The translations under genes were made by a program, and so were the position numbers. Positions 14,301 to 26,897 of a stretch of 64,000 bases of DNA are shown one piece after another (position 1 is the first letter of the stretch; the number at the start of each line of letters is the position of its first letter). This DNA is from Cruorifilaria tuberocauda. Its lineage: Eukaryota > Nematoda > Chromadorea > Rhabditida > Onchocercidae. The notes below the pieces were generated by a model. That model did no database searches, had not been told where the DNA came from, and saw nothing but the letters and a program-made list of their open reading frames with translations. Where the stretch lies: the NCBI GenBank assembly GCA_013365365.1, contig JABVXU010000007.1:1-64000 (forward strand), given 5' to 3'.

Positions 14301-17300
14301 AAATTTTGAATTGGGAAGTTTTCTGATTTGGTTAGATTCGCGGACAATTAATTTATTAGAGGTTGTTCCTTAGGTTGGTAGGACAATTCCTCGTTTGCTG
14401 AAATATGAGTTAGAGAAGAGCCAAGATAATATTTTATTGATGGAGATTGCACAACAATTTGAAAGAAAGTTGAATTGTTAAGTTGAGTGGAGAAGGATAA
14501 AGAAGTAGAATTTTGTGATCGAAGATCTTTTGGGATTCCATTTCAGGAAACGACCTTGATTGATAACTATGAAAATCCTAACTGACTAATAAAGTCATGG
14601 TCTTTTATAGATAAGATTTTGTAAGAAGGAGATTTACAAAGATGGGATATTTACATTTAGTAAGAACTGCTCTATAGAGGAATGGGTTTGACTAAAGACA
14701 GATAAAGATGGAACACTGAAGTAAAACCTGCGACACTGGCGATCCATGGGAACGTTTGAATTAGTTATTTTAAACAAAGAAAAGCGGTGGAATGGGCATT
14801 GCAATACAAATTATCTGTGAGAAAATCTGGTACGAATGTTAGCAAGAATGTTTTACATTTTACAAATAATGATTCATAAAATATAAAGATTAAAAAATAA
14901 TTAAAAATGAGTTCAATTAATTGAGTTAGTTATACGATGAGTAAAGTTATTTTTTTAATTTAAAAACTTTCGGAATTTTCCGAAATTATATTATTAATTT
15001 TTATTCAATATTTTTAATTTATATTCTTAATTTGTATACAAACTTCAGAAAGATAAACACCATAGTAATCATAAAATAATTATAATCATCTATAACAAAA
15101 ATTTCTTCGCTTGAAAATTTGGTGTGCTTGATAAATTGACTGTTCGAAAATTATCTACTGATATTTTAGTACTTGATATCACTTTTGCTGAAGCTAAACT
15201 TCTTTTAAGTAAAACTAAAGAGAGAAACAATTCGAATAGTTGCAATTGAATTTTTCAGCAACTGAAAAATTCTTTATTGTATAAGTACAGTTGTTAGAGT
15301 TTATCTTAGTAAGAACTAATGACATGTTAAAATATATGTGTTCAGAACAAATGATATCGTATCAGATGATTGAAATGTTTGCGCATAAAAAAGAGAAAAA
15401 AGATTCCGAGTTGAAAAAGGAAATTTTGTCTTTATTAAAATTTTTATTTTGAATGTTTATTTTCATTCAAAATTGAACTCTTATTTAAAAACTTTGATTT
15501 GTTTTAGCTTTTTGAATTGTAACTGTGATTATAATCTATCTATCCATTTAAAATATTTTTCAGTATGAATTTCAGTATTTCAATATAAATAGGATTCGTT
15601 GGTGATAATATCAAAAATTTGTTTACATATGAAATTAGATGATAATAAATTATCTAAAACAATTTCAAATTAATTCTTTTCGTACTTGCCGCATTTTCAC
15701 TAAAATATCATCAAAGATTGAAAATTTCTCAATTTCACAATAATTCAATGCAAAGTTTATTTCATTAAGAGATCTGTTAAAATACATCTGTAAAAAATTT
15801 TCAAAAAAATTGTGTACGTTAGGCTGAACTTTAGCTGACCCTTTTTTGTTTTATTTGATCATTAATTAACATCTTCACAATTAACATCTTCAATTTTAAT
15901 TTCATTAAAAAAAGATAGCTTTGAACAGAAGTAGATTTTTTCATTGTTGTTTTTTGCCAGTTTTGAAATATTTATTTCGGAGATACTTTTGAAAGCTCTT
16001 TTACAAAATTAAAATTGTGTTGCTTTCTACTCTCTTTTTTCTTGTTTAAATTCTTTCTCTGAAATCCTTTTTGCTTACATTTGATGTATAATTGCAATCG
16101 TTATCATTATCATTCATTGCAATCTGTATCATATCATTTTATCGTTATCACTGTTATCACGCTCAGGTAATTCGAATTCAAATATGCATTGTCATTTATA
16201 TCAAATTAATTCGCCTATATTATAAAATATTTATGTTCATATTCAATGAATATTTGCAGAAATTTGTTTATTACTTAAAATTAGCTTATTTTTGTTTATC
16301 ATTTGCACCATCCATATTTGAATAATCTTTTTGAATGTATCAGGAAATTTTAAGTTTTAAAATTCTAGAGACCATTTTAATTTTAAAGACTCCACAATCA
16401 TTGCTTGCTCCAGAATGATAAGTCTTTTCCGAAACAGATGGATGATGTTGCAAAAGGTAGTAGGATATTCGCCAGAACTTCAATTACCGTATTTTATTAA
16501 CTTACTCAACTTATCTCAACAATACATCCCGATCAGACGAATAGTTTTGAATAATATATGAAGACATAAGGTAAGATGAGAAAGACAAGCCAGGTATCAT
16601 GATTAATTGGAAAAAAAATTTTTTTCATTCTGTTATAATTTTCAAATCATATTCATTTCATTAAGTTCATGCGATTATATCAATGCACATAATCAAAATA
16701 ATTATCTGCAGCTATGATTAATTAATGCAAACTGATCAGTAATTCTGTTTATCTTTTCCTTATCAGGGATGTCTTATTCATGAAAATCTGTTCCTGAATA
16801 TATTATCAGGTTATAATAGAGCCGAAGAGGAATTATTAGGACACTTTTTAATGCCTAAGGAAACTGTATTGTAACCGATATCGTGAATTTTAATAGATAA
16901 TCAATGGAACTGAATAATAGTCAAGAATTATTTTAGATCATATCCAACTAATCGTATCAGATTATCATAAAATAATCTCAGGACTGAGATATTGCTAAAA
17001 AATGAGAAAAAAAAGGTAAGATTAAAAACGTTTCAAGTGATTCTGTTAAATTTAAATAACAATGGCGTAAACTTACGTCTTAGTTTCTGTCATCGATAAG
17101 TAACATTCCTCTAATTAAGCCTTTTATAATTATCAAAAAAATAGCAATGTATCACATTGGAAAAATTAAAACCCTAATGTATCAATCCCGATTCCGGAAT
17201 AAAACATCACAACGATGGATTTTACGGTTTTTTTCGAATTTACATCTCCCTTTATGATGTTTAAATTTTATTTCTATCAAAATAAAAAATTTTTCCAAAT

Positions 17301-17575
17301 CTAAAATTGAACATTTGGTTCCATATTGTTTATTTCTATAGCACATTTTTTCCTTTGTTAATAAATTTGTAATCAATGATTTGAAACAGAAAAAAAGATT
17401 GATGAGAGGACTAGAAGTGAATTCCTCTTTTTTTTCTCTCTCTCTCTCTTTCAAACAACAAAGAAAAAAGGTGGAAAAAAATGTTAAACTTTTTGGAGTT
17501 ATCAAAAATCTGTGAAGGTAATTTTTATTCATCCATAATTTACTCATGCGGTTTAATTTTTTATTTGTCTCATTC

Positions 17576-17890
17576 TGTATTGCTTTGAGATATTTTCTTT
17601 AATCTTAGAATTAATCTTGGAATGATTAGTTGATTTGAAGTAATAAGACAAATAGCAATGAAGGGAACACAATTATCATTAAGGTAAAAGTTATTGAGAT
17701 TTTATCATTCAAAATTAATCCAATTTTATATATTTTCATTTCATTATGCGTTATTTTGAGATGCATTCTTTTTTATTTTAAGCTTGAGAATATTTAAATA
17801 ATTTGAAGTGATAAGACAAGTATGCAGGAATGGAACACAATTATAATTAAGACAAAACTGTCGAGATTTCATTATTTAAAATTAGCTACT
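17576..17890. repeat. Imperfect direct repeat, period about 170 bp
   Basis: Two diverged copies lie head to tail, about 17576-17725 and 17748-17890. The shared order is TTTGAGAT, then a T-rich stretch, ATTTGAAGT, ATAAGACAA, GGAACACAATTAT, ATTAAG, a GAGATTT/CATT block and an AAAATTA segment. The ATTTGAAGT words are 169 nt apart (17632 and 17801). It is probably a local duplication or an old repeat family; no coding potential. Confidence 0.6.
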
Positions 17891-18137
17891 ATATGTTTGT
17901 TTGTTTGTTTTTATGCTTACATGTGCAATTCATTCAATTCGTTTCATTTCATTCATGCCACTTCAATTTTTCATTCATTTGTTATCTACAAAAGAAGAAT
18001 GTTTCTTGTTTCTTCATTTCTTTGTTTCAAATGAAATAATTTGATGAATTTGAAATCAGCATTTTTGATAGATAATTAATAGATTGTAAGATTTATTCAA
18101 ATCCGTTATTTCGTGATTTATTTTTTGAATATAATAC

Positions 18138-21100
18138 CTAATCAGATTCAGATTTGCTATCGATGATTTTCTTACGTATAGCATTACGAAGTTTTTTAGA
18201 TCGTCGTGAATTAACTTTATCGGATTTATTACGCTTACTACGACGTGTACATTCGCTTTTCATACTTTCTTCGGATTCTTCGTTTACCTATCAATTGATT
18301 ACAATTAGGAATTAAAAAATTTTACGTATTAGCGAGATTGAAATATTGCTAAAAATATTCTTAAATGAGAGGGAGAAAGCAGACGTATTTTAATTTAGTT
18401 AATTATTAACAATGGAAAAGTCTTCCTGAGTTTATCACGGAAACTCCATGCAATCATACGGTTACTGATATATTAAATGAGATATGATAGAAATTAAAAT
18501 TTAGCAGAAAAATTAGGGATAGTTTTTAATGAATTAACTTAAGTAAATAAATAAAGCACAGAGGTAAATTTCCACTCTGTATGATCTTGTTTATGATATA
18601 CCTTGGATTTCTTGGAATTTAATGATGCTGATAATGCTTGAGACTTCGATGATTCCTCACTGCTTCCGGTTGAATTTGCCTTCATTTTCTCAGTCCATCT
18701 TTTAGACCTTACCCTCTTTCCTGATCGCTTACTACTTCTCTTTCGTTTATTCTTATCTTCTGTAAGTATCATTATTGAAACTAAAATGAAATTACGACAA
18801 AGTACCGTATAAAACTGAAAAACCGTTCGCTATTAACCTCCAATTTATCAATTAAATAATATTTTAAATTAAGTAGTAGGTACTTTTTTTGATTGTTTGA
18901 TCTATTGTAGGAGTATTAAAGAAACATACCTTTCTTAACTGAGAATTTCATTGATCTGAAAAGGCTTTAGATTTAAATATAAGGTACAAAACATAAAATT
19001 TTGATTGAAAATATTTGCCGGAGTTATTTTGTTTCATGAGATTGAGGACTGAATGTCATTTGAGATCTTGTGGGTTCGATCGATGATAATGTTTGAATCG
19101 ATATCGATAGAAGAATCGAGAAAAGAACAAATAATCTTGGAGTGATTTTTGAACTTCACCATTTTCTTGTTTAAAAAATTTCGAGAACTTTAGTAAGGGC
19201 AGTTAATGATAGCAGAAGTTCTAACAGAGTAAAATTACCTTCCTAATTTTAAATCAACAAGATCATATGTTTCACTAACAAGGGAAGTTTGCGAAGATTA
19301 GTAGTTATATTATCGGATGGATTGGGTATGCCGCAACGTATCATCCCTTTATCAATATGCTCTTTGATAACACAACAGCGACGGCAAAATGCGCTTGATA
19401 ATGTGGTCATAATAAATGGAATCATCTAGAATATCGGAAATTTTGTAACATAGTGGTACGATTTGCTTCATCTGTTATTTTTCGGTACTTATTTATCCTA
19501 TGATATCGCGGTGCTCCTTCAATATTCTTAACTATCTTTCAAGAATATCTTGCAATATTCTGCTCTAAATCATCTTTTTGAATTATTTCCAACAAAAATG
19601 ATCGTAGTAATCTCATTCAATGCCTGATGTTCTTTTAAAATCTGACCATTGTTTAGATCTTATTATTTATCTTTTTATAAAATAACCAAAGTGCTATTAT
19701 GATTTAGAAATTTTTATCAATTTTGAATGATAAGATAACCAGGTAAAATAAAGTTTAACTATAGGAAAATAGAATATTTCTAAATCTATTTTCTTATTTA
19801 AGATTCGTATAATTCTCAACTTTTTCTCCATTCGGTAAACTTTTGAGACATTCCTGGATTGTTTTGCGATCACCATTGCTCAAAAAAGCCGAACGGATGC
19901 GTGAAAAAACTAAAGCACTGCTAATTAGTGACCTTTTCTGCTGCCAAATCCAGATAATTGCAGCATCCACCACATCCATTTCATTGTTTACGTTTAAATC
20001 GCACCTTATCACAAAAACAATATCATTATCTAATGACTGAAAGACTTTGAAAAAACTTTGTACATTAATATTGGCATCATTAAGTTATATGCATTTTTCA
20101 TTTACCAGTATTTTAAGGATAAAACTTCTTTCTTGTTTTAATGTGAAAAGTTTATGATAATTATGAATTGACTATGTAAGCATTAATTTGCACAGAATGA
20201 GTCATTTGTTAATATATTTAGCTTATACGTACTATTTTTAGCTCTCAAAAAAAAGAATTAATTAAAATTGATAATACCTGGCGATAATATTTGCGAAAAT
20301 AATTGTTGGAATATAACCGAAAAGCTTATGTTGCACAATGTCTCGAAATTTCGTCGCTGCAATTCGTTCAATTTTTTGACGTGCGGTTATGCCGCCGAAA
20401 ATTGAGCGATTACTGCCAACGATAATTAGCGCTTGGATAAGATAATCTATCTTTTGTGATGCTAACTCGACAAGAATCTTTAAAAAAAGAAAATTTTACT
20501 TTATTGAATAGAACTATAATTTTTTAGTCGAGTAGAATTGTAATATTTTTTAGGTTGGATGGAACTGCGATATATTTTTGTTTTTCGTTAAAATTTAGAA
20601 TGATATTGCTCGATGAATGAGGAAAACAATTTTAACAACAAATCAAATACTTTCTTATCAATAACGATTTTAAATATTTAATTTTCTTCAAATCACATAA
20701 AATTTAATCGCTAAATTTAACTTTTCCTTTTAATTGGAACTTTTTTGGCATTAAAAATTACTCATATTAATTATTCCTTACAAGTAAAATCACTTTAGTT
20801 TTTCATGTGAAAAACTGACGGAACAATGAGAGCCGTTCAATCATTGAATACTTTCTAAACTTCCCCAATGAAAAACATTTCATGCTTAACAATTGTTAAT
20901 TTCAAGTTGTAAAAATAATTCATTTAAATTTTGATCTGTTTGCACTTTGATAAGTACGCTTGTAACACTTATGAATGTAACAAGAGCACTTGAGCATTTT
21001 TTTGTATCAAGAAACTGATCATCCCACCATCATCATTAATGAATAAGTTATTTCAACTTGAAAATTTTTTGCCAGTATTCATCATTCTTTTACAGTTTTC

Positions 21101-22432
21101 ATTTTCTTCCCACGAAAATTTTAAAATGATAATTAAAATAAATCAGATTGTTATGACTGTCATTCATTTAGTGCAAACACCTGTTCATCAAGTATTAACA
21201 GCAATTAGCTGTTTAAAGCATAATTTAACTTTCTTTTTTTTGCCACGTTTTCAAATCAATTTTTCAACTTTTCCATAACTTTTAAAATAATATGTTTTAC
21301 AATTTGCAACACACAATTGTTTTGTTTCTATATAACTGATATAATAATACTATACTTTAACTTTTGTAATTTATAGATAATTTTGTAATCTCGTAATCTC
21401 GTGATTTTGTAATTTAACAACTAAGGAGAAATATCATAAAAATTCTACTTGTTCGAGTTGTTTGAGTAAACGAAGCATTAGCAATGATCGTGATAAATCA
21501 AGTAGATCAGCAAGTGTGTAAAATGATAAATTGATATTTTTCTGATCCTCATTTTCAATGTATTTTACCAGTATTTTCACTGCATGTCGATCATATGCTG
21601 ATAAATTAATATATTTTGGTGAACGTCCAATTTCTCGTAGCTTTAAATTTGGATTTTAACTTAAAATTTCAAATATTTGAATATTTTTAGAAATAAAAAA
21701 TCTCTTTATTATCGGTATTTTATAATCAGTTGCTAATTCTATCCGATTTTTAATCTAGACATTAAATGATATTGCTTTTAAAAAAGGTATATGTAAAGTA
21801 ATGTAAGCGTGCATTACATACTTACTTACATAAAATAAACATTGAAAGTTAAATTAAAGAATTTCTATTGGTTAAAAAATTAGATTTTTTTCATAAGCAA
21901 TTTAATCATCAATTTTATTTAAGCACCTGCTTTTATTCCTTCCTGTCCACTATGCGCTCATTAAAATAACGATGAAGCAAACATATAAAAGCTTGAGAAT
22001 TAAAATTATTCTTTTGAAAGTGATGAAATTTCCTTTTGTTTCAAAAATTGAAAAAGCTATTGAAAAAAACATTATGTAAAAATCATAATTCTTTCAGGAT
22101 TATTTTTTTCTTTGAAAAATTCCACGAAAGATTTAATGTTTTAGAATAATATTTATCATGCATATAATTTTCTCTAAAACATTTCGTTGGTTTATTATTT
22201 CAAATTTTTGAAAGGTAAAAAAAGCTATGATAAATCAAAAGAAGGAAAATAGCTCGAAGTAAGGAAAAGGAATAAAAGTATGCTAGCTAACCTTTTGAAT
22301 TTTCAGCGAGTATTTTGCAAATTGTTGCAATTTAACAAGATATTTTACTTTTGATGCTATCAATGCTACCATTTTGTCAGTATTTTCATTACATTTTGAG
22401 TTGCTACTATTGCTGCTGCTAGAAATATTCAT
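18138..22432 (-). CDS. BTB/BACK protein with basic Ser/Lys/Arg-rich tail
   Basis: Predicted 398 residues from eight exons, phases closed throughout: 22432-22292, 21640-21449, 20477-20278, 20004-19821, 19425-19280, 18955-18930, 18759-18602, 18287-18138. The N-terminal 110 residues resemble the second half of a BTB domain (YINLSAYDRHAVKILVKYI, then LADLLDLSRSLLMLRLLKQL). The first strand of a normal BTB (DVxLxVxxxxFxxHR) is not evident, so the BTB is divergent or an upstream exon is missing. A BACK domain follows, best seen at CDLNVNNEMDVVDAAIIWIW. No kelch repeats follow; the last 110 residues are charged and low complexity, with nuclear-localisation-like clusters such as KNKRKRSSKRSGKRVRSKR. 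Cullin-3 adaptor use is possible from the family but not shown. Exon 6 is only 26 nt. AATAAA (18117-18122) follows the stop. Confidence 0.83.
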
Positions 22433-24648
22433 GATAAGTTTTTACATTTTTCATATTTGAAATTAACATTTAACTTTTCTAAATGTTGCTGAAGAAAAAG
22501 TTGCAATTTAAGACGAATGGAAAAGCTTCGTGATTTTTGTTTATTCAATACTCAACTAGAAATGGCAGTTATTATTACATTTAAGGAAAAAAAATACAAT
22601 AAAATGAAATTTAAGAAGCATCAAAAAATGATAAGTATTCAATAATTTTTATATTAAATAAATATCGATTATTATTCCGGTTTACTTTTCACTCATAACC
22701 AATTATTTATTTCATTTGTTGTTGAAAATATTTTTCTTTTGAGCTTCTTTTTTGCTTTAACATCATGAATTTCAGTAGCTGATTGGAAGATGTAACCTAT
22801 TCTGCTATTTATGGAAAATCATATCTATTCAGGTTACCACGGTATGACATAATGATGAAGCTTAATCCATTACTTCACTGACATTCAAAAATCAAATGAA
22901 TTATTCTCAGACATGGAATTTTTCTTATACAATTTTATTTTAAAACGTCAATTCATCAAAATTATTTCATAAGTTTGCTTAATAAGCATTTTTTCTAGCA
23001 ATCTATTTTAAGGAATTTCATCAAAAAAAAAAGATTATTCTTGAGAGAACGAGAAGAAAAAAATTTCTTCATTCGTATAGTTCGAATGAATTGAAAATAA
23101 GAAAAATTTTTTTTTCTCAAATTTTGTTCAAATTTCAAAATGATTATCAGAGACATAAGTTAGTTTAAGTGAAGAATGTATAATATGAAATTACAAAAAA
23201 TTCATCGCTTATTTCATTACAATTTTTTTCCACGAACTCTTCTTATTTAACAAGAAAAAAACTTGCTTAGAAAAGAAAAAAAAATATTTGAAGAAGCAAA
23301 ACGGAAAAAATTTGCTGCATAAAAAGTTCAAAATTTTTTGCTATTTTTTGATTATTAATGAAATGTGAAAAAAAAAGAAAAAAACTTCTTCATCCTCTTT
23401 CTTGCTCTCCCTCTTTTTCTTTAAAAAACATTTTGGAAAATAAAAACAATAACAAAAATTTCGTCTTCTGTTTTGTTTTACTTTCTGCTTCCACTTAGAC
23501 TCATTGAAATATATCATACAAAAACGAAAAAGAAAATACTACAGAAATTACAGAGATTCTTTTTTCACAGGAAAAAGTTCAAAAAAAAAGAATAATTTAT
23601 CGTTATCAGTATCATTTTTTTTACAATAAAGTCTTCTTTTACTCAGTTTTTTTATTTTTTCAATAAATTTTTTTTTGTTTTTTAAACTTTTCAAAGTATA
23701 TTTCGTTGTTTTATTATTCATATAATGTTTTTTTTTTCCAAATTTGTTTAAATGTGGTGAATTCTTTGAACATTTTCCCCGAATATATAAAAACAGAAAG
23801 TATTTTTATTATGGAACAAAAAAGGAACCAATCGAGAATTTTTTAAAAAAAATTTTTCTCGATAATCTCTTAGTAACTATTTACATCTTCGAAATCTAAA
23901 CTTTTCTATGAATTCAATGAATAAGGTAATTAGTCATCTTATCGTGGAAACTTTTATGGTTTTATTTATTTTCATTTTACTAAAATTTCTTTTTTCAATA
24001 TTTCCCTGTTCTTTTTTACCCAAAACTTAAATGAAGAAAACAATGATATCGCATATTTTTATAATTAATCAAACAAACAGTAATTTCATTAATAATCTGT
24101 CGATTATTTTAAATTAAAAATATGACTTCAACCCCTTAAACGGTGATAAGTTTCTACTTGTGAACATTGTTAACATTGAAATGATAAAAATGATAGAGAA
24201 AAAATACAGAGCAGTTTAGATCATTGAATAATCAATACAGTACAATATAAGGAATGAAAAGATCCTCCCTAATGTTGTAAAATTGGAGAGTGAAAGAGAG
24301 AGGGAGAAGGAGAGAAACCGAAAAAATTTTAGTACAATAAATTTAATATATTGAAAATCTATTAAAAATGTTACAAAAAGATTGAGAAATATTAGCTGTG
24401 ATTTAAAGAGAAAGCCATGAAAAAGTTATCGCGAGATTTTATTCTCGGATAAATTTTTCTCGTGCATATAATAAGATTAACAAATTTGCATCAAACTATC
24501 GTTTTACTGTACTTCTATTATTCTTCTTTTTTTCTAATAAAAATATTGACAGATTTTTTTTCGCTGACAATTAATTCATCAAACTTTGATTTAGTGAATT
24601 TCAATCAGTAATTAAAATCTCATTTATAAAAAAAATCTTTAAAAAAAA

Positions 24649-24672
24649 AACGAAACATAAATATGTTTCGTT
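24649..24672. repeat. Short perfect inverted repeat (hairpin)
   Basis: AACGAAACATA is followed, after a two-base centre, by its exact reverse complement TATGTTTCGTT, giving an 11-bp stem. It lies in intergenic DNA. No T-run in a coding context follows that would suggest a defined function. Confidence 0.6.
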
Positions 24673-25287
24673 CGCAATTCTCCGTCCCATCGATAATATT
24701 CAATTTCCGGAATCAATTTTAAATTAATCATTGATAATGAAATCGTTCCAGTGCGATGAGATGAGTGAATACAGTAAGTTGTAAGATGAGTAAGAGCTGA
24801 GTAAGTTAAGCAAAGAAATAACGGAAGAAAATTAAAATTCATTCACGATTACCTCTTCTTCATCGAGGAAGTCATCTCGATTGAAGCAACTGCACTCTTA
24901 GCTATCAAAATAAGCAAAATGATATGGTTACGTTTAGTAATTCCTTTAAAAAGTCTACTTCCATTTTTTCAACTGATAACTGATTAACATTTGATTGTAA
25001 AAATCAATCAATTAATCCTAATTACGACTCTCAGTTTTCTTGAATAAAATTTAAATAAAAAAAAATTTTTCTCAGTTAAAATTCATATTAAATTTCAGAG
25101 ATTTTTTTGCAACATTTAATTTAATTCTCTTTTCTCAGTAGTAGTGATAGAAAAATGCTAAGTTGCAAATAGTCTAAGCTTCATGAAGGAATAATAAGAA
25201 ATTATCTGGATGAATTACTCATACTCTAACGAGCAGTGATTTATAGCTAAATTGTACTTTCAAGTTAATTTATTAGATGAGAGATAA

Positions 25288-25348
25288 ATGAAAAGAGAAA
25301 TGGAGAGAGGAATGAAAGGGAAGGAAAAGAAAGGAAGGGAGAGGGAGT
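25288..25348 (+). repeat. Polypurine tract
   Basis: About 60 nt of nearly uninterrupted A and G on the plus strand (AAAAGAGAAATGGAGAGAGG and onward to GGGAGAGGGAG). It is a homopurine-homopyrimidine stretch of the kind that can form triplex DNA. It lies about 1.6 kb upstream of the HDAC start codon. Confidence 0.65.
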
Positions 25349-25674
25349 AGAAGTAAATAATCAGTATATCATATCATTTGTATCAATGCAACCTGGGAAG
25401 TTGCAACTCATTGCTAACCAATATCTTTATCAGATTGCTAACGTGACATGTGAGGATTTAGGCGTGGCAAAAACATGAAAAACACGCTAGCCTCACCTAC
25501 CCTTGCTTCCCCTACTCCACCCCACAACCACGCAATCAGCAGTCAAGCACAACTACCAGACAAAAGATCGCTCTATCATATACCTCCCTCTACCTCTCTT
25601 CATCTTCTCCAAGTGCTTCCTCTATCTCAAGCTAATACTTTCCATCAATCTATCTATTAAGTGTGTCTGTATGC

Positions 25675-25729
25675 ATGTGCGTGTGCGTGTGCGTGTGCGT
25701 GCGCTTGCGCTTGCGCTTGCGTGTGTGTA
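25675..25729. repeat. GTGTGC / GCGCTT compound microsatellite
   Basis: Repeats of GTGTGC (about 25675-25700) run into three copies of GCGCTT (25701-25719) and then GTGTGT. Alternating purine-pyrimidine DNA of this kind can adopt a Z form. It is the most GC-rich short stretch in the window. The ORFs across it (VRVRVR, ALALAL) are artefacts of the repeat. Confidence 0.8.
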
Positions 25730-26880
25730 TTGCGTGAAAGAGGAGTGCCGATGAAGTCTGATCGTTTTCTTCATTTTTCTTCTTTCTAAATTTGTTATCA
25801 ATTCACTTTCGGTTCCGTTTTTTTGTTGTTATTAATGTTACATTCATTTTAATTGTTGCGGTATTGGCATTTTCCGTCAATTTTACGTGAAGTAACAGAT
25901 CTCCCATATTTTTAGAACTATTTTTAATTTTATTAATATTTTGTCCTTCTCTCTTCATCATCTTAACATGTGTTTCGTCGTCTTATGATTTCATCATTAG
26001 CTTAATTGTTAGCCTGGCATGATGATAGTTTAGTGTAATTAGGCCTATTTGATAGTATGTCATGATCACGCACATTTAACATTTTTTCATGCTAATATTA
26101 TAAAAATTTATACTATTAATAACTATCTTTTGTTTATCTTGAAATTAAGCTGTGCTACTGATTATATCGCATTTTAGCAGTTTATTTATTTACGTTTTAA
26201 TTTCTTTTGGACTAAAAATTCAGTGATTTTTATTCGTTCATTTCTGGACAGTTGAATGATAATTTAGTTTTAAATTAATTGGGTTTTGTTATTGATTTAC
26301 TGAATATGCTTGGATATTTGATCTTTATTAAATTATATTAAAGTTTTCTTTACTGAGTATTTGTTTTAGTTCTCTTTTTTATTCTATTATTCAAATTTCT
26401 ATATCATCCGTAAAAAGGAGAGAAGAATTATTTTCTATTATTTATTAGTCAAGTTAAAATATCGTGTATTAATCGTATATTATCGTATATTATGGTAAAG
26501 TAATTTTCTCGTGTTTTTCAGAATTCCCATTTTTCAGTATTATTTTTCAATTTCTCTGCTGTTACTCTTCAAATGTAACGCTTACTAATGCAAACTAGAT
26601 CGGCAATCTCGAAGAGGTAAATAAAATTATGGATCATCATTTGATTGGAAGTGGCTTATTAGAGTTCTTATATATCGAAAAGGAATTATGAAAAATACGC
26701 TCATATTTATTATTTTACCGCGAAGTATGGAATGAGAGATTAAAATGCATTATTAATCTTCTAGAATGTGATAAAATAAAACTGACTAAATTATTCGGTT
26801 AGTAACATTGTTCCAGTTTGATTGTTTGTTATATTAATTGGAACAATAAACTATACAGTACGATTGTAATGTTAATCGAG

Positions 26881-26889
26881 ATTTTGTAG
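26881..26889 (+). promoter_or_regulatory. Possible spliced-leader acceptor of the HDAC gene
   Basis: ATTTTGTAG stands 8 nt before the chosen ATG (26898). Nematode mRNAs often receive a spliced leader at such TTTNAG sites just upstream of the start. It could equally be a cis-splice acceptor of an untranslated first exon. Confidence 0.4.
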
Positions 26890-26897
26890 TTATCATT

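Larger units (their letters stand above)
8254..18137. other. 9.9-kb gene desert
   Basis: No supported gene on either strand. It holds a pyrimidine-rich CT tract around 8574-8630, a three-copy imperfect tandem repeat (11181-11355), a G-richer segment that may be a decayed coding relic (14340-14870), a CT run near 17430-17452 and an imperfect direct repeat (17576-17890). The longest ORF here (121 codons, minus, 17182-17547) reads through the CT run as an ERERE stretch. It resembles nothing I know and is probably chance. A minus-strand AATAAA at 18117-18122 belongs to the next gene. Confidence 0.55.
22433..26880. other. Intergenic region upstream of the HDAC gene
   Basis: No supported gene. It contains long A- and T-rich runs (22900-23900), purine tracts at 24287-24320 and 25288-25348, an inverted repeat at 24649-24672 and a GTGTGC/GCGCTT microsatellite at 25675-25729. 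A C-rich segment (about 25485-25640) stands out against the AT background. A minus-strand ORF at 24842-24639 begins with a hydrophobic stretch like a signal peptide, but it has no family resemblance and is not called. The region probably includes the promoter of the HDAC gene; I cannot place a TSS. Confidence 0.5.

Noticed and set aside
17182..17547. 121-codon ORF on the minus strand, the longest in the list
   Set aside because: No family resemblance; part of it is a CT microsatellite read as ERERE, and composition otherwise follows base content. An ORF of this size can occur by chance in 64 kb.
19240..19279. Alternative frame SETYDLVDLKLGR ending in a GTAATT donor
   Set aside because: It looks coding but its phases do not link the surrounding BTB/BACK exons; joining 19280 to the microexon at 18955 does.
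21039..21278. 79-codon plus-strand ORF with signal-peptide-like start inside an intron of the BTB/BACK gene
   Set aside because: Hydrophobicity is explained by T-rich sequence; no cysteine pattern, family or transcript features.
24639..24842. 67-codon minus-strand ORF with a hydrophobic N-terminus
   Set aside because: Could be secreted, but there is no family, and the C-terminus reads through the hairpin and a homopolymer run.
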